This document shows positions 34,147-43,684 of a stretch of DNA of 64,000 nt, one piece after another (positions within the stretch are counted from its first letter, which is position 1; the number at the start of each line of letters is the position of its first letter). A program made the position numbers and the translations under genes. The notes under the pieces are model-generated. The model did no database searches. It was given only the letters and a program-made list of their open reading frames with translations, and had not been told where the DNA came from. Source of the DNA: Geodermatophilus pulveris (lineage in GTDB: Bacteria; Actinomycetota; Actinomycetes; Mycobacteriales; Geodermatophilaceae). The stretch is from NCBI RefSeq assembly GCF_900188375.1, contig NZ_FZOO01000002.1:558001-622000 (forward strand), given 5' to 3'.

Positions 34147-34548
34147 CTAGACGCGGAAGCCGAGGGCCCTCAGCTGCTCGCGGCCGTCGTCGGTGATCTT
34201 GTCCGGGCCCCACGGCGGCATCCAGACCCAGTTGATCCGGATGTCGTCGACCAGGCCGGGGCCGGGGCCGCCGGTGAGCGCCTGGCGGGCCTGGTCCTCG
34301 ATGACGTCGGTCAGCGGGCAGGCCGCCGAGGTCAGCGTCATGTCGATGACGGCGACCTGGCTGGCGGCGTCCTCGACCACGTCGAGGCCGTAGACCAGGC
34401 CGAGGTCGACGACGTTGACGCCCAGTTCAGGGTCGACGACGTCGCGCATGGCCTCCTCGAGGTCCTCGAGCAGGGCCGACTTGTAGGCCGGCAGGTCGCC
34501 CGGGGCGCCGTCGGTGGTCGGGGTGGCGTTCTCGGTGGTCTCGCTCAT
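34147..34548 (-). CDS. sufT: SufT/MIP18-family Fe-S assembly factor
   Basis: A 133-residue DUF59 protein. After an acidic, low-complexity N-terminus the domain starts with LEEAMRDVVDPELGVNVVDL, followed by GLVYGLDV. TSAACPLTDVIEDQ holds the conserved Cys, and WVWMPPWGPDKIT closes it. SufT helps Fe-S protein maturation. ATG 34548 overlaps the sufU stop (ATGA); last gene of the suf operon. Confidence 0.93.
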   Translation of the reverse strand: MSETTENATPTTDGAPGDLPAYKSALLEDLEEAMRDVVDPELGVNVVDLGLVYGLDVVEDAASQVAVIDMTLTSAACPLTDVIEDQARQALTGGPGPGLVDDIRINWVWMPPWGPDKITDDGREQLRALGFRV

Positions 34549-35018
34549 GCGTTCTCTCCTCCAGCCGGGGCGGTGGCCGACAGGGCGCGGGCCGACGCGT
34601 CCTTGAGGGCCATCCAGCTCATCAGCGCGCACTTGATCCGGGCCGGGTACTTGGACACGCCGGCGAACGCGACGGCGTCCTCCAGCTCGTCCTCCAGCTT
34701 CTCGGCCACCGACGGGTCGCCCTTGCTCTGCATCAGCGTCATGAAGTGCTCGCCGGTGGCGAGCGCGTCGGTGACCGGCCGGCCCACGACGAGCTCGTAC
34801 ATGGCCGACACCGACGCCTGGCTGATCGAGCAGCCCATCCCCTCGTAGGAGACGTCGGCGAGGGTGTCGCCGTCCAGGTGCACCCGGAGGGTGACCTCGT
34901 CGCCGCACGTGGGGTTGACGTGGTGGACCTCGGCCTCGAACGGTTCGCGCAGACCGCGGCCGTGCGGGTTGCGGTAGTGGTCCAGGATGATGTCCTGGTA
35001 CATGGACTGCAGCTGCAT
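34545..35018 (-). CDS. sufU: SufU Fe-S assembly protein
   Basis: A 157-residue SufU. HHVNPTCGDEVTLRV, YEGMGCSISQASVSAM and YPARIKCALMSWMALK bring the three Cys that bind zinc and accept sulfur from SufS. In Gram-positive type systems SufU is a zinc-dependent sulfurtransferase. ATG 35018 follows GAGGTGAG, ten bases after the sufS stop. Confidence 0.95.
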   Translation of the reverse strand: MQLQSMYQDIILDHYRNPHGRGLREPFEAEVHHVNPTCGDEVTLRVHLDGDTLADVSYEGMGCSISQASVSAMYELVVGRPVTDALATGEHFMTLMQSKGDPSVAEKLEDELEDAVAFAGVSKYPARIKCALMSWMALKDASARALSATAPAGGENA

Positions 35019-35027
35019 CAGCTCACC

Positions 35028-36347
35028 TCACCCCTGTGCAACGCCGAAGAAGCGCTGGGCTTCCCGGATGCCGTCGGCGAGCGCGTCCACGTCGTCGTAG
35101 CCGGTGTGCACGTAGAACGTGGCCCGGGTGGTGGCCGGGACGCCGTAGCGGCGCACCACCGGCCAGGCGCAGTGGTGGCCGACCCGCACCTCGACGCCGA
35201 GGTCGTCGAGGACCTGGCCGACGTCGTGCGGGTGGATCCCGTCCACGGTGAAGGAGACCGCGCCGCCGCGGGCGACGGTGTCCGGCGGGCCGATGACGGT
35301 CACGCCGGGGATCTCGGCGAGCCGGGCCAGCGCGTAGCCGGTGAGCGCCTCCTCGTGGGCCTGGACGCTGGCCATGCCGAGGCGCTGCAGGTACTCCACG
35401 GCCGCGCCCAGGCCGACCACCTGCGCGGCCATGGGGACGCCGGCCTCGAAGCGCTGCGGCGGCGGCATGAAGGTGCTGCCCTCCATCCGCACGACCTCGA
35501 TCATCGAGCCGCCGGTGAGGAACGGCGGCAGCGCGTCCAGCACCTCGTAGCGGCCCCACAGCACGCCGACGCCCGTGGGCCCGAGCATCTTGTGGCCGGA
35601 GAACACCAGGAAGTCCGCGCCGAGGGTGGTGACGTCGACCGGCTGGTGCGGCACCGACTGGGCGCCGTCGACCAGCACCAGCGCCCCGACCTCGCGGGCC
35701 CGGGCGACGATGCCGCCCAGCGGGTTGATCGTGCCGAGGATGTTCGACTGCTGGGTGACCGCCACCAGCCGGGTGCGCTCGTTGACCACCGTGCCGAGGT
35801 CGGAGAGGTCCAGCCGGCCGTCGTCGGTCAGGCCCAGCCAGCGCAGCGTCGCGCCGGTGCGCTCGCACAGCTGCTGCCAGGGCACCAGGTTGGCGTGGTG
35901 CTCCATCTCGGTGACCACGATCTCGTCACCCTGGCCGACGGCGTACCGGCGGAAGGCCGGCTCCTTGGCCGTGGCCGCGTTCGACAGCGCGTAGGCGACC
36001 AGGTTGATCGCCTCCGTGCTGTTGCGGGTGAAGACGATCTCCTCGGCGGGCGCACCCAGGAACCCGGCGACGGTGGCGCGGGCCCCCTCGTAGCGGGCGG
36101 TGGCCTCCTCGGCGAGCTGGTGCGCGCCGCGGTGCGGGGCGGCGTTGCAGGTCTCGTAGAAGTCGCGCTCGGCGTCCAGCACCGAGCGGGGCTTCTGCGA
36201 GGTGGCCCCGGAGTCGAGGTAGACCAGCCGCTTCCCGTCGCGGACGGTGCGCGACAGGATCGGGAAGTCCGCCCGGACCGCCTCGACGTCCAGGGGAAGG
36301 GGCACCTGCTGCGCCCCGGCACCGGGACGCGAGACGGTCTGGGTCAC
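35028..36347 (-). CDS. sufS: SufS cysteine desulfurase
   Basis: A 439-residue PLP enzyme. The PLP Lys is in FLVFSGHKMLGPTGVGVLWG. The His of EMEHHANLVPW, the Asp of VLVDGAQSVPH and the active-site Cys of VGHHCAWPV near the C-terminus complete the SufS (group II) signature. It supplies sulfur to SufU. GTG 36347 overlaps the sufC stop (GTGA). Confidence 0.96.
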   Translation of the reverse strand: MTQTVSRPGAGAQQVPLPLDVEAVRADFPILSRTVRDGKRLVYLDSGATSQKPRSVLDAERDFYETCNAAPHRGAHQLAEEATARYEGARATVAGFLGAPAEEIVFTRNSTEAINLVAYALSNAATAKEPAFRRYAVGQGDEIVVTEMEHHANLVPWQQLCERTGATLRWLGLTDDGRLDLSDLGTVVNERTRLVAVTQQSNILGTINPLGGIVARAREVGALVLVDGAQSVPHQPVDVTTLGADFLVFSGHKMLGPTGVGVLWGRYEVLDALPPFLTGGSMIEVVRMEGSTFMPPPQRFEAGVPMAAQVVGLGAAVEYLQRLGMASVQAHEEALTGYALARLAEIPGVTVIGPPDTVARGGAVSFTVDGIHPHDVGQVLDDLGVEVRVGHHCAWPVVRRYGVPATTRATFYVHTGYDDVDALADGIREAQRFFGVAQG

Positions 36348-37147
36348 GCTCGTGGACCTCCAGTGGCGGCCTTCTCGGCGCTCGCCTGCTCGTTCGAGTC
36401 CTTGACGTAGGCGGCGTAGCCCTCGTTCTCCAGCTTCTCCGCCAGCTCCGGGCCGCCCTCCTCGGCGATCCGACCGCCCACGAAGACGTGCACGTAGTCC
36501 GGGGTGATGTAGCGCAGGATCCGCGTGTAGTGGGTGATCAGCAGGACGCCCACCTCGCTCTCCTGGCGGGCGCGGTTGACGCCCTCGGAGACCACCCGCA
36601 GCGCGTCGACGTCGAGGCCGGAGTCGGTCTCGTCGAGGATCGCGATGGCCGGCTTGAGCAGCCGCATCTGCAGGATCTCGTGGCGCTTCTTCTCACCGCC
36701 GGAGAAGCCCTCGTTGACGTTGCGCTCGGCGAAGGCGGAGTCCATCTCGAGCAGGTCCATCTCGCTCTTGACGTCCTTCACCCAGGTGCGCAGCTTCGGC
36801 GCCTCGCCCTTGATGGCGGTGGCGGCGGTGCGCAGGAAGTTCGACACCGAGACGCCGGGCACCTCGACCGGGTACTGCATGGCGAGGAACAGGCCGGCGC
36901 GGGCCCGCTCGTCGACGCTCATCGCGAGCACGTCCTCGCCGTCGAGGGTCACCGTGCCGCCGGTGATCGTGTACTTCGGGTGGCCGGCGATCGAGTAGGC
37001 GAGGGTCGACTTGCCCGACCCGTTCGGCCCCATGATCGCGTGCGTCTCGCCCGAGCGGACGGTCAGGTCGACGCCGCGCAGGATCTCCTTGGCGTCGTCC
37101 CCCTCCCCCACGCTCACGTGCAGGTGGCGGATCTCCAGAACGGACAC
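36344..37147 (-). CDS. sufC: SufC ATPase
   Basis: A 267-residue ABC-type ATPase. Walker A is GPNGSGKST, the signature FSGGEKKRHEILQM, and Walker B AIAILDETDSGLDVDALR. It drives the SufBCD scaffold. The C-terminus has a short charged tail (NEQASAEKAATGG). GTG 37147 lies 15 bases after the Rieske gene stop. Confidence 0.96.
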   Translation of the reverse strand: MSVLEIRHLHVSVGEGDDAKEILRGVDLTVRSGETHAIMGPNGSGKSTLAYSIAGHPKYTITGGTVTLDGEDVLAMSVDERARAGLFLAMQYPVEVPGVSVSNFLRTAATAIKGEAPKLRTWVKDVKSEMDLLEMDSAFAERNVNEGFSGGEKKRHEILQMRLLKPAIAILDETDSGLDVDALRVVSEGVNRARQESEVGVLLITHYTRILRYITPDYVHVFVGGRIAEEGGPELAEKLENEGYAAYVKDSNEQASAEKAATGGPRA

Positions 37148-37162
37148 TTCTCTTCTCGCTCC

Positions 37163-37516
37163 TCAGTTGCCGGACGCCAGCGGGAGGCGGCCGTCGCTCT
37201 CGGTGTCGACGAGCACGTCCTCCCCCTCCACGCGGACCGGGTAGACGTCGACCGGCTCGGTGGCCGGCAGGTTGGTGGGCTCGCCGGTGCGCAGGTCGAA
37301 GCACGACCCGTGCAGCCAGCACTCGATGGTGGGGGCGCCGTCGAGCTCCTCGACGTCGCCCTCGGACAGCGGGACCTCGGCGTGCGAGCACACGTCCTGG
37401 ATCGCGTAGACGCCGCCCTGGAAGCGGACGACGGCCACGTCGACGTCGGCGAGCTCGACCCGCAGGGCGCCGTCCTCCGGCACCTCCGACAGCGCGCAGA
37501 CCCGCTCGAAGCCCAT
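37163..37516 (-). CDS. Rieske-type ferredoxin inside the suf operon
   Basis: A 117-residue Rieske [2Fe-2S] protein. Ligands are CSH in QDVCSHAEVPLS and CWLH in IECWLHGSCFDLR. No membrane helix is present, so it is a soluble NirD/CarAc-like ferredoxin. Position between sufD (two-base gap) and sufC is common in actinobacterial suf operons; it may pass electrons during cluster assembly, which is inference. The ATG 37516 frame fits the family length. Confidence 0.93.
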   Translation of the reverse strand: MGFERVCALSEVPEDGALRVELADVDVAVVRFQGGVYAIQDVCSHAEVPLSEGDVEELDGAPTIECWLHGSCFDLRTGEPTNLPATEPVDVYPVRVEGEDVLVDTESDGRLPLASGN

Positions 37517-37518
37517 GG

Positions 37519-38838
37519 TCAGGCCACCTCGACCGGCTGCTCGTCCAGGCCGGGCAGGGCGCCGAGGCGGGCCTCGATGGTGGCCATCAGCCGGTCCTGC
37601 AGCGCGTCCACGCCGATCCGCTGGACGACGTCGGCGAAGAAGCCGCGGACGACCAGGCGGCGCGCGGTCTCCGCGTCGATGCCCCGCGAGCACAGGTAGA
37701 ACAGCTGCTCGTCGTCGAACCGGCCGGTGGCGCTGGCGTGGCCGGCGCCGACGATCTCGCCCGTCTCGATCTCCAGGTTGGGGACCGAGTCGGCGCGGGC
37801 GCCGTCGGTGAGCACCAGGTTGCGGTTGAGCTCGTAGGTGTCGGTGCCGGTCGCGGCGGGCCGGATGCGGACGTCGCCGATCCAGACGGTGCGCGCGCCC
37901 TCACCCTGCAGCGCGCCCTTGTAGAGCACGTTGCTGGTGCAGTTGGGCACCGCGTGGTCGACCCACAGCCGGTGCTCCTGGTGCTGGGTCTCGTCGGAGA
38001 AGTACACGCCGAACAGCTCCGCCGTCCCGCCGGGGCCGGCGTACTGCACGTTGCTGACCAGCCGCACCACGTCGCCGCCGAGGGTGACCACGACCTGGGT
38101 GGCGGTCGCGTCGCGGCCGACGACGGTGTCGAACTGCCCGCCGTGGACGGCGCCGGGTGCCCAGTCCTGCACGGAGACGACGGTGACCTGCGCGCCGTCC
38201 CCGACCAGGACGGCGACCCCGCCGGCGTACCGGGCCAGGCCCGTGTGGTCGAGGACGACGGTGGCACGGGCGAAGGCGCCCACCTCGACGACCAGCTGGC
38301 CCCACACCACGTCCTCGGCGCCGGCGCCGGACAGCCGCAGCGTGACCGGGCGGTCCAGCTGGGCCTCCGCGGGCACGCGGACGACGTCGGCGCCGCCGCT
38401 GTGCCGCCGGGCGAGGGCGGCCAGCCGGTCGACCGGGTCGGGCAGGGCCTTGAGCAGCGGGTCGTCGGCCTCCACGCGGGTCAGCTCGATGCCCTCGGGC
38501 AGGTCGGTCTCCCACTGCGGGCGGGCGCCGGTGTCGGCGCCGTCCAGCAGCGGGCGGATCCGGCGCATCGGGGTGAAGCGCCAGTCCTCCTCGCGGCCGG
38601 TGGGTCGTGGGAACGCGTCCGGGTCGGCCGAGGTGAACCGCTCGGCCGGCGAGCCGGTGGGCGCCGTCCCGCCGTGGGAGTGCGCACCCGGGGCGGCCTG
38701 CCCGGCGCTGCCGGTGCCGGAGGCCGGGGTGGTGGGCGGACCCGCCTGGGTGCCGACCCCCTCGCCGAAGAGCTCCCCGGCGAGGGTGGCCGACTCCGTG
38801 GTCAGGCCCGTGGTGTTCGGGTCGTCGTGCACCGACAT
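37519..38838 (-). CDS. sufD: SufD scaffold protein
   Basis: A 439-residue SufD. The N-terminal 70 residues are a Gly/Ala/Thr/Pro-rich, probably flexible stretch. PRPTGREEDWRFTPMRRI begins the conserved part. The beta-helix follows (YFSDETQHQEHRLWVDHAVP, CTSNVLYKGAL). The C-terminal helix has DDEQLFYLCSRGIDAETARR. It works with SufB and SufC. ATG 38838 overlaps the sufB stop by one base (TGATG). Confidence 0.94.
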   Translation of the reverse strand: MSVHDDPNTTGLTTESATLAGELFGEGVGTQAGPPTTPASGTGSAGQAAPGAHSHGGTAPTGSPAERFTSADPDAFPRPTGREEDWRFTPMRRIRPLLDGADTGARPQWETDLPEGIELTRVEADDPLLKALPDPVDRLAALARRHSGGADVVRVPAEAQLDRPVTLRLSGAGAEDVVWGQLVVEVGAFARATVVLDHTGLARYAGGVAVLVGDGAQVTVVSVQDWAPGAVHGGQFDTVVGRDATATQVVVTLGGDVVRLVSNVQYAGPGGTAELFGVYFSDETQHQEHRLWVDHAVPNCTSNVLYKGALQGEGARTVWIGDVRIRPAATGTDTYELNRNLVLTDGARADSVPNLEIETGEIVGAGHASATGRFDDEQLFYLCSRGIDAETARRLVVRGFFADVVQRIGVDALQDRLMATIEARLGALPGLDEQPVEVA

Positions 38839-40280
38839 CAGCCGACGGCACCTTCCATCTGCAGCTCGATCAGGCGGTTGAGCTCGAGGGCGTACTCCAT
38901 CGGCAGCTCGCGGGCGATCGGCTCGACGAACCCGCGGACGACCATGGCCATCGCCTCGTCCTCGGACAGGCCCCGGCTCATCAGGTAGAAGAGCTGGTCG
39001 TCGCTGACCCGGGAGACGGTCGCCTCGTGGCCCATGGCGACGTCGTCCTCGCGGACGTCGACGTAGGGGTAGGTGTCCGAGCGGCTGATCGTGTCGACCA
39101 GCAGCGCGTCGCACTTGACGGTCGACCTCGACCCGTACGCGCCCTCGTCGACCTGGACCAGGCCGCGGTAGGACGTGCGCCCGCCGCCCCGGGCCACCGA
39201 CTTGCTGACGATGGTCGAGGAGGTGTGCGGCGCGGCGTGCACCATCTTGGCGCCGGCGTCCTGGTGCTGGCCCTCGCCGGCGAAGGCGATGGAGAGCACC
39301 TCGCCCTTGGCGTGCTCGCCGGTCATCCAGACCGCCGGGTACTTCATGGTGACCTTGGAGCCGAGGTTGCCGTCGACCCACTCCATGGTCGCGCCCTCAT
39401 GGGCGATGGCCCGCTTGGTGACCAGGTTGTAGACGTTGTTCGACCAGTTCTGGATGGTCGTGTACCGGCAGCGGGCGTTCTTCCGGACGATGATCTCGAC
39501 GACCGCGGAGTGCAGCGAGTCCGACTTGTAGATCGGCGCGGTGCAGCCCTCGACGTAGTGCACGTAGGCGCCCTCGTCGACGATGATCAGCGTCCGCTCG
39601 AACTGGCCCATGTTCTCGGTGTTGATCCGGAAGTAGGCCTGCAGCGGGATCTCCACGTGCACGCCCTTCGGCACGTAGATGAACGAGCCGCCGGACCACA
39701 CCGCGGTGTTCAGCGCGGCGAACTTGTTGTCCCCGGACGGGATGACCGAGCCGAAGTACTCGCGGAAGAGGTCCTCGTGCTCCCTGAGGGCGGTGTCGGT
39801 GTCGAGGAAGACGACCCCCTGCTCCTCGAGGTCCTCGCGGATCTTGTGGTAGACGACCTCGGACTCGTACTGGGCGGCCACACCGGCGACGAGCCGCTGC
39901 TTCTCCGCCTCGGGGATGCCCAGCCGGTCGTAGGTGTTCTTGATGTCCTCGGGCAGCTCCTCCCACGAGGTCGCCTGGGCCTCGGTGGAGCGCACGAAGT
40001 ACTTGATGTTCTGGAAGTCGATCCCGGACAGGTCCGAGCCCCAGTCGGGCATCGGCTTGCGGTCGAACAGCTTCAGGGCCTTGAGCCGCCGCTCGAGCAT
40101 CCACTCGGGCTCGTTCTTGCGCGCCGAGATGTCCCGGACGACGGCCTCGCTGAGCCCGCGCTTGGCGGTGGCACCGGCGGTGTCGGCGTCCGCCCAGCCG
40201 TACTGGTACCGGCCGAGCTGTTCGATCTGCTCGTCCTGGGTCAGCGGCGTTCCGGTCACCGGCTGCTGGGTGCTGGTCAT
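38838..40280 (-). CDS. sufB: SufB scaffold protein
   Basis: A 480-residue SufB. It has [20 protein letters not shown] early, [20 protein letters not shown] mid-protein, [20 protein letters not shown] (candidate Cys ligand), [20 protein letters not shown] and [20 protein letters not shown] at the end. It is the cluster-bearing subunit of SufBCD. ATG 40280 overlaps the sufR stop (ATGA). Confidence 0.96.
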   Translation of the reverse strand: MTSTQQPVTGTPLTQDEQIEQLGRYQYGWADADTAGATAKRGLSEAVVRDISARKNEPEWMLERRLKALKLFDRKPMPDWGSDLSGIDFQNIKYFVRSTEAQATSWEELPEDIKNTYDRLGIPEAEKQRLVAGVAAQYESEVVYHKIREDLEEQGVVFLDTDTALREHEDLFREYFGSVIPSGDNKFAALNTAVWSGGSFIYVPKGVHVEIPLQAYFRINTENMGQFERTLIIVDEGAYVHYVEGCTAPIYKSDSLHSAVVEIIVRKNARCRYTTIQNWSNNVYNLVTKRAIAHEGATMEWVDGNLGSKVTMKYPAVWMTGEHAKGEVLSIAFAGEGQHQDAGAKMVHAAPHTSSTIVSKSVARGGGRTSYRGLVQVDEGAYGSRSTVKCDALLVDTISRSDTYPYVDVREDDVAMGHEATVSRVSDDQLFYLMSRGLSEDEAMAMVVRGFVEPIARELPMEYALELNRLIELQMEGAVG

Positions 40281-41128
40281 GCGGGCGTCCTCTCCCGGGC
40301 GTTCGTGGGGGTGGTGCTGGTGGACGGTGCGGTGCGCTCGCGCGGAGTCGCTGCCCGCTCACCGGGTACAGGGCGTGCGGGGCCCGTTGTGTTCCCCGCG
40401 CGGATGTGTGCCGGGCCGCTCGCGCGGGGCACCGGCCCGGGGATGTGCGTGGTGCACACCCCGTCGCCGTGGGCGATGGTGGCCAGCCGCTGCACGTGCG
40501 TGCCGACGAGCCGGCCGATGACCGCCGTCTCGGCCTCGCACAGCTGCGGGAACTCCGCGGCCACGTGCGCGACCGGGCAGTGGTGCTGGCAGAGCTGACC
40601 GCCGCCGGACAGCGCCGAGGCCGAGGCAGCGTAGCCCTCGGCGGTGAGCGCCCCGGCCAGGGCCGTCGCCCGGGCCATGGCGCGGTCACCGGGGGCGGAC
40701 TCGACCGCGGCCGAGCAGCGCTGCTCCAGTCCGGCCAGCTGCGCCTCGGCCACCTGCCGCACCGCCTCCGGGCCGCCCGAGGCGGCCACGAAGCGCAGCG
40801 CGGTGAGCGCCAGGTCGTCGTAGGCGTGCGGGAAGGTCGAGCGCCCGGCGTCGGTCAGGTGGAACAGCCGGGCCGGCCGGCCGCGGCCGCGCGGGGTGCC
40901 GGGCGCGTGCCGCTCCTCGACCCGGCCGGTGGCGACCAGCGCGTCGAGGTGGCGGCGGACGGCGGTCGGCGAGACGCCCAGCCGCTCGGCGAGCCCGGCG
41001 GCGGTCTGCGGGCCGTGCTCGAGGAGCAGGGCGCTGACCCGGTGTCGGGTGCGGCCGTCGTCCGCGGTCGCCGACGGCCGGGCCGGGGCGTTGACGCCCC
41101 CGCCGACCTGCACCGCACCGCTTTCCAC
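40277..41128 (-). CDS. sufR: SufR Fe-S-sensing repressor
   Basis: A 283-residue ArsR/DeoR-like winged-helix regulator (residues of about 30-100: [20 protein letters not shown], then [11 protein letters not shown]). The cluster-binding part is [18 protein letters not shown]. When the cluster is lost, the repressor releases and the suf genes are induced. The C-terminus is extended by about 60 Pro/Thr/Arg residues. GTG 41128 overlaps the palindrome at 41128-41141 by one base. First gene of the suf operon, as in mycobacteria. Confidence 0.92.
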   Translation of the reverse strand: MESGAVQVGGGVNAPARPSATADDGRTRHRVSALLLEHGPQTAAGLAERLGVSPTAVRRHLDALVATGRVEERHAPGTPRGRGRPARLFHLTDAGRSTFPHAYDDLALTALRFVAASGGPEAVRQVAEAQLAGLEQRCSAAVESAPGDRAMARATALAGALTAEGYAASASALSGGGQLCQHHCPVAHVAAEFPQLCEAETAVIGRLVGTHVQRLATIAHGDGVCTTHIPGPVPRASGPAHIRAGNTTGPARPVPGERAATPRERTAPSTSTTPTNARERTPA

Positions 41129-41141
41129 AACACGAGTGTTG
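41128..41141. promoter_or_regulatory. Candidate SufR operator
   Basis: CAACAC-GA-GTGTTG is a perfect 6-base inverted repeat with a two-base centre, directly at the sufR start. It stands out as an AT-richer patch in GC-rich DNA. Position and symmetry suit SufR autorepression; similar ACAC-TGTG type sites are reported for actinobacterial SufR. Confidence 0.55.
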
Positions 41142-41286
41142 CCTATTCCGCGGCTCGTGCAAGGAAGGGCAACCTAACGCCGGACCGGCAGCAGCGGCCC
41201 CGCGCGACTCCCCCGCCGGCGCTGTGACCGACACCACGCCGCGGCGGCCGCGTCCGCAGCGGACCGGGGGGTCCGTCCGCCGCGGC

Positions 41287-41292
41287 TAGCAT
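41287..41292 (+). promoter_or_regulatory. -10 box of ctaA (leaderless type)
   Basis: TAGCAT lies six bases before GTG 41299, so the transcript probably begins at or next to the start codon. The sufR promoter lies on the other strand of the same 170-base gap. Confidence 0.6.
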
Positions 41293-41298
41293 CGGGAC

Positions 41299-42228
41299 GT
41301 GCCGGTCTCCCCCACCGTCGTCTCGCGGCTCGCCCTGGCCAACGCCGTGGCCAACGGCGCCATCGTCGTCACCGGCGGCGCCGTCCGGCTCACCGGCTCG
41401 GGCCTGGGCTGCCCGACCTGGCCGCGGTGCACCTCCGAGAGCTTCGTGGCCACCCCGGAGCTGGCCGGCCACGGCGCCATCGAGTTCGGCAACCGGCTGC
41501 TGACCTTCGTGCTGGCCGCGGTGGCCGTCGCCACCGTCGTCGCGGTGTGGCGCTCGTCGCGCCGCGACCTCCGGCCGCTCGCCGTCCTCACCTTCCTCGG
41601 CATCCCGGCGCAGGCGCTGCTCGGCGGGGTCACCGTGCTCACCGGGCTGAACCCGTGGACGGTCGCCGCGCACTTCCTCGTCTCGATCGTGCTCATCGCG
41701 CTGGCCACCGTGCTCTGGCTGCGCTCCCGCGAGCCCGGCGTGGGCGGGCCGCTGCTGCGCCGCCCGCTGGCCCTGCTGGTGGTCGGGATCGCCGCGGTCA
41801 CCGGCGCCGTGCTGGTCCTGGGCACGCTGGTGACCGGCAGCGGGCCGCACAGCGGCGACGTGGACGCGAACGACGTCCCGACGGGCGACCGGATGGGCTT
41901 CGACGTGGAACTGGTCAGCCAGCTGCACGCCGACGCGGTGTTCCTCCTCGTCGGGCTGACCGTCGCCCTGCTCGTGGCGCTGCACGCGGTCGACGCCCCC
42001 GGCCGGGTGACGCGGGCCGCCCGCGACCTGCTGGTCGTGCAGCTGGCCCAGGGCGTCGTGGGCTACGTGCAGTACGTCACCGACCTGCCGATCGCGCTGG
42101 TGCTGCTGCACATGCTCGGCGCGGTGCTGGTGACCGCCTACACCGCCCGGCTGGTCTGGTCGGTCCGCGGCCCGGCCTCCGAGCAGCCGCTGGACGCCTC
42201 CAGGGTCCCGGCGTCCGCCGCGCGCTGA
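41299..42228 (+). CDS. ctaA: Heme A synthase (CtaA/COX15)
   Basis: A 309-residue eight-helix membrane protein. The Cys pair in GLGCPTWPRC after helix 1 is the redox pair of the Bacillus/actinobacterial type. The heme-binding His lie in GHGAIEFGNR, AAHFLVSIV, LHADAVFLLVG and LLHMLGAVLVT. It oxidises heme O to heme A for the aa3 oxidase. Its convergent neighbour is ctaB, which makes heme O. Confidence 0.93.
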   Translation: MPVSPTVVSRLALANAVANGAIVVTGGAVRLTGSGLGCPTWPRCTSESFVATPELAGHGAIEFGNRLLTFVLAAVAVATVVAVWRSSRRDLRPLAVLTFLGIPAQALLGGVTVLTGLNPWTVAAHFLVSIVLIALATVLWLRSREPGVGGPLLRRPLALLVVGIAAVTGAVLVLGTLVTGSGPHSGDVDANDVPTGDRMGFDVELVSQLHADAVFLLVGLTVALLVALHAVDAPGRVTRAARDLLVVQLAQGVVGYVQYVTDLPIALVLLHMLGAVLVTAYTARLVWSVRGPASEQPLDASRVPASAAR

Positions 42229-42281
42229 GGTCCGCTCACCCGGTGCGGTCGTCGCCGGACGTGAGGACCAGCCGGCCGGAT

Positions 42282-42346
42282 GCCGAGCGTGTGCGCCCGC
42301 GCCCTGTCCGCCGGCGCGGACCGGGGCGTCCGCGCACACGCTCGGC
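42282..42346. terminator. Bidirectional terminator between ctaA and ctaB
   Basis: Perfect 15-base outer arms (GCCGAGCGTGTGCGC and complement) at 42282-42296 and 42332-42346 contain an inner CCGCGCC/GGCGCGG stem. It lies between two convergent genes. Confidence 0.72.
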
Positions 42347-42405
42347 GGCTCGACGGCGTAACGGGGACCCGTGGCCGGCGCACCGACCCGCCAGGGGGAC
42401 GGCGC

Positions 42406-43320
42406 TCAGACGAGGACGTCGACGATGATCGCGATCGACAACAGGGTCATGTAGGTGATCGAGACGTGGAACAGCCGCATCGGGCGCTCGTCGCGGCCAC
42501 CGCGCAGCCGGGCCAGCCACTGGTGGGCCTCCCGGACGAACCACGCGCCGAGCGCGACGGCGGGCACCGTGTAGACCCAGCCGAGCCCGGCGGTCACCGG
42601 CGCCAGCACCACGGAGACGGCGAGGGTCCCGTACGCCCAGGCGAGCGACTGGCGGCCCACCTCGACCGGGTCGGCCACGACCGAGAGCATCGGCACCGCG
42701 GCCCGGGCGTAGTCGTCGCGGAACCGCATCGCCAGCGCCCAGAAGTGCGGCATCTGCCAGCAGAAGACGATGCCGAAGAAGACCACCGCCGGCCAGGCCA
42801 GCGACCCGGTGACCGCGGCCCAGCCGATGAGCACCGGGGTGGCGCCGGGCAACCCGCCGAACACCGTGTTGTGCCGGGTGCGCCGCTTGAGCACCATCGT
42901 GTACAGCACCGAGTAGGCGACGATCGCCGCCGCGGCCAGCGCGGTGGCCAGCGGGGTGGTCTCGGACCACAGGACGGCCAGCGAGGCGCAGGCCAGCACG
43001 AGGCCGAAGGCGAGCGCGGAGCCGGCGCCGAGCACCCCGGTGGGCAGCGGCCGGTTCCGGGTGCGGTGCATCAGCCGGTCGATGTCGCGGTCGTACCAGC
43101 AGTTGATCGTGTTCGAGGCCCCGGCGGCCAGGGACCCGCCGAGCAGGGTGGCCAGCAGCAGCCGCCAGGAGGGCCAGCCCCCGGCCGCCAGCATCATCGC
43201 CGGCACCGTGGTGACCAGCAGCAGCTCGACCAGCCGGGGCTTGGTGAGTGCCACGTAGGCGCGCACCGTGGCCGACAGGCGGCGGGCCTGGACGGCCGGT
43301 CGCTCGGAGAGGGTCGTCAC
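42406..43320 (-). CDS. ctaB: Protoheme IX farnesyltransferase (heme O synthase)
   Basis: A 304-residue UbiA-type prenyltransferase with nine helices. The first Asp-rich motif is NCWYDRDIDRLMHRTRNRP. The second region, AMRFRDDYARAAVPML, is typical of CtaB. It attaches farnesyl to heme B. GTG 43320 gives the usual N-terminus VRAYVALTKPRLVELLL after about 15 residues. Confidence 0.93.
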   Translation of the reverse strand: MTTLSERPAVQARRLSATVRAYVALTKPRLVELLLVTTVPAMMLAAGGWPSWRLLLATLLGGSLAAGASNTINCWYDRDIDRLMHRTRNRPLPTGVLGAGSALAFGLVLACASLAVLWSETTPLATALAAAAIVAYSVLYTMVLKRRTRHNTVFGGLPGATPVLIGWAAVTGSLAWPAVVFFGIVFCWQMPHFWALAMRFRDDYARAAVPMLSVVADPVEVGRQSLAWAYGTLAVSVVLAPVTAGLGWVYTVPAVALGAWFVREAHQWLARLRGGRDERPMRLFHVSITYMTLLSIAIIVDVLV

Positions 43321-43684
43321 CGGGCGGCCGTCGACCGGGCGTCGGCGCGCGGGCAGGGCACCACCGGGCACAGCTCCACCAGCGACGGCGACAGCACGGG
43401 GTCCCTTCCGACCGGGGACGGGAGAACGGGCCCACTGTATCCCGCGCCCGGCGCCGTCCCCTCCGGGCATGACCAGGGTCTCCCCCGTGCGCAACACTGG
43501 CGTCGACCACGTTGGGGCGTCACCCGCGCCGGGTAGGGCCAGGGTCGACGACGAGGGTGCGCCCGGTGCGGCGCGCCCGGCCGGGACCGGCACGGGGGCC
43601 GGTCACCGGCCGCAGGAACCGCCGCCCAGTCCCACCGAGGTCGCACCCGGGGGACCCGCACGGCCGATCGAGGGAGCACGATCC
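43321..43684. promoter_or_regulatory. Divergent promoter region of ctaB and tkt
   Basis: This 364-base gap has no gene. On the minus strand, TACAGT (43440-43435) is the best -10 candidate for ctaB, though it would give a leader of about 110 bases. GGAG before 43685 is the ribosome site of tkt. No clear plus-strand -10 could be picked. Confidence 0.4.
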
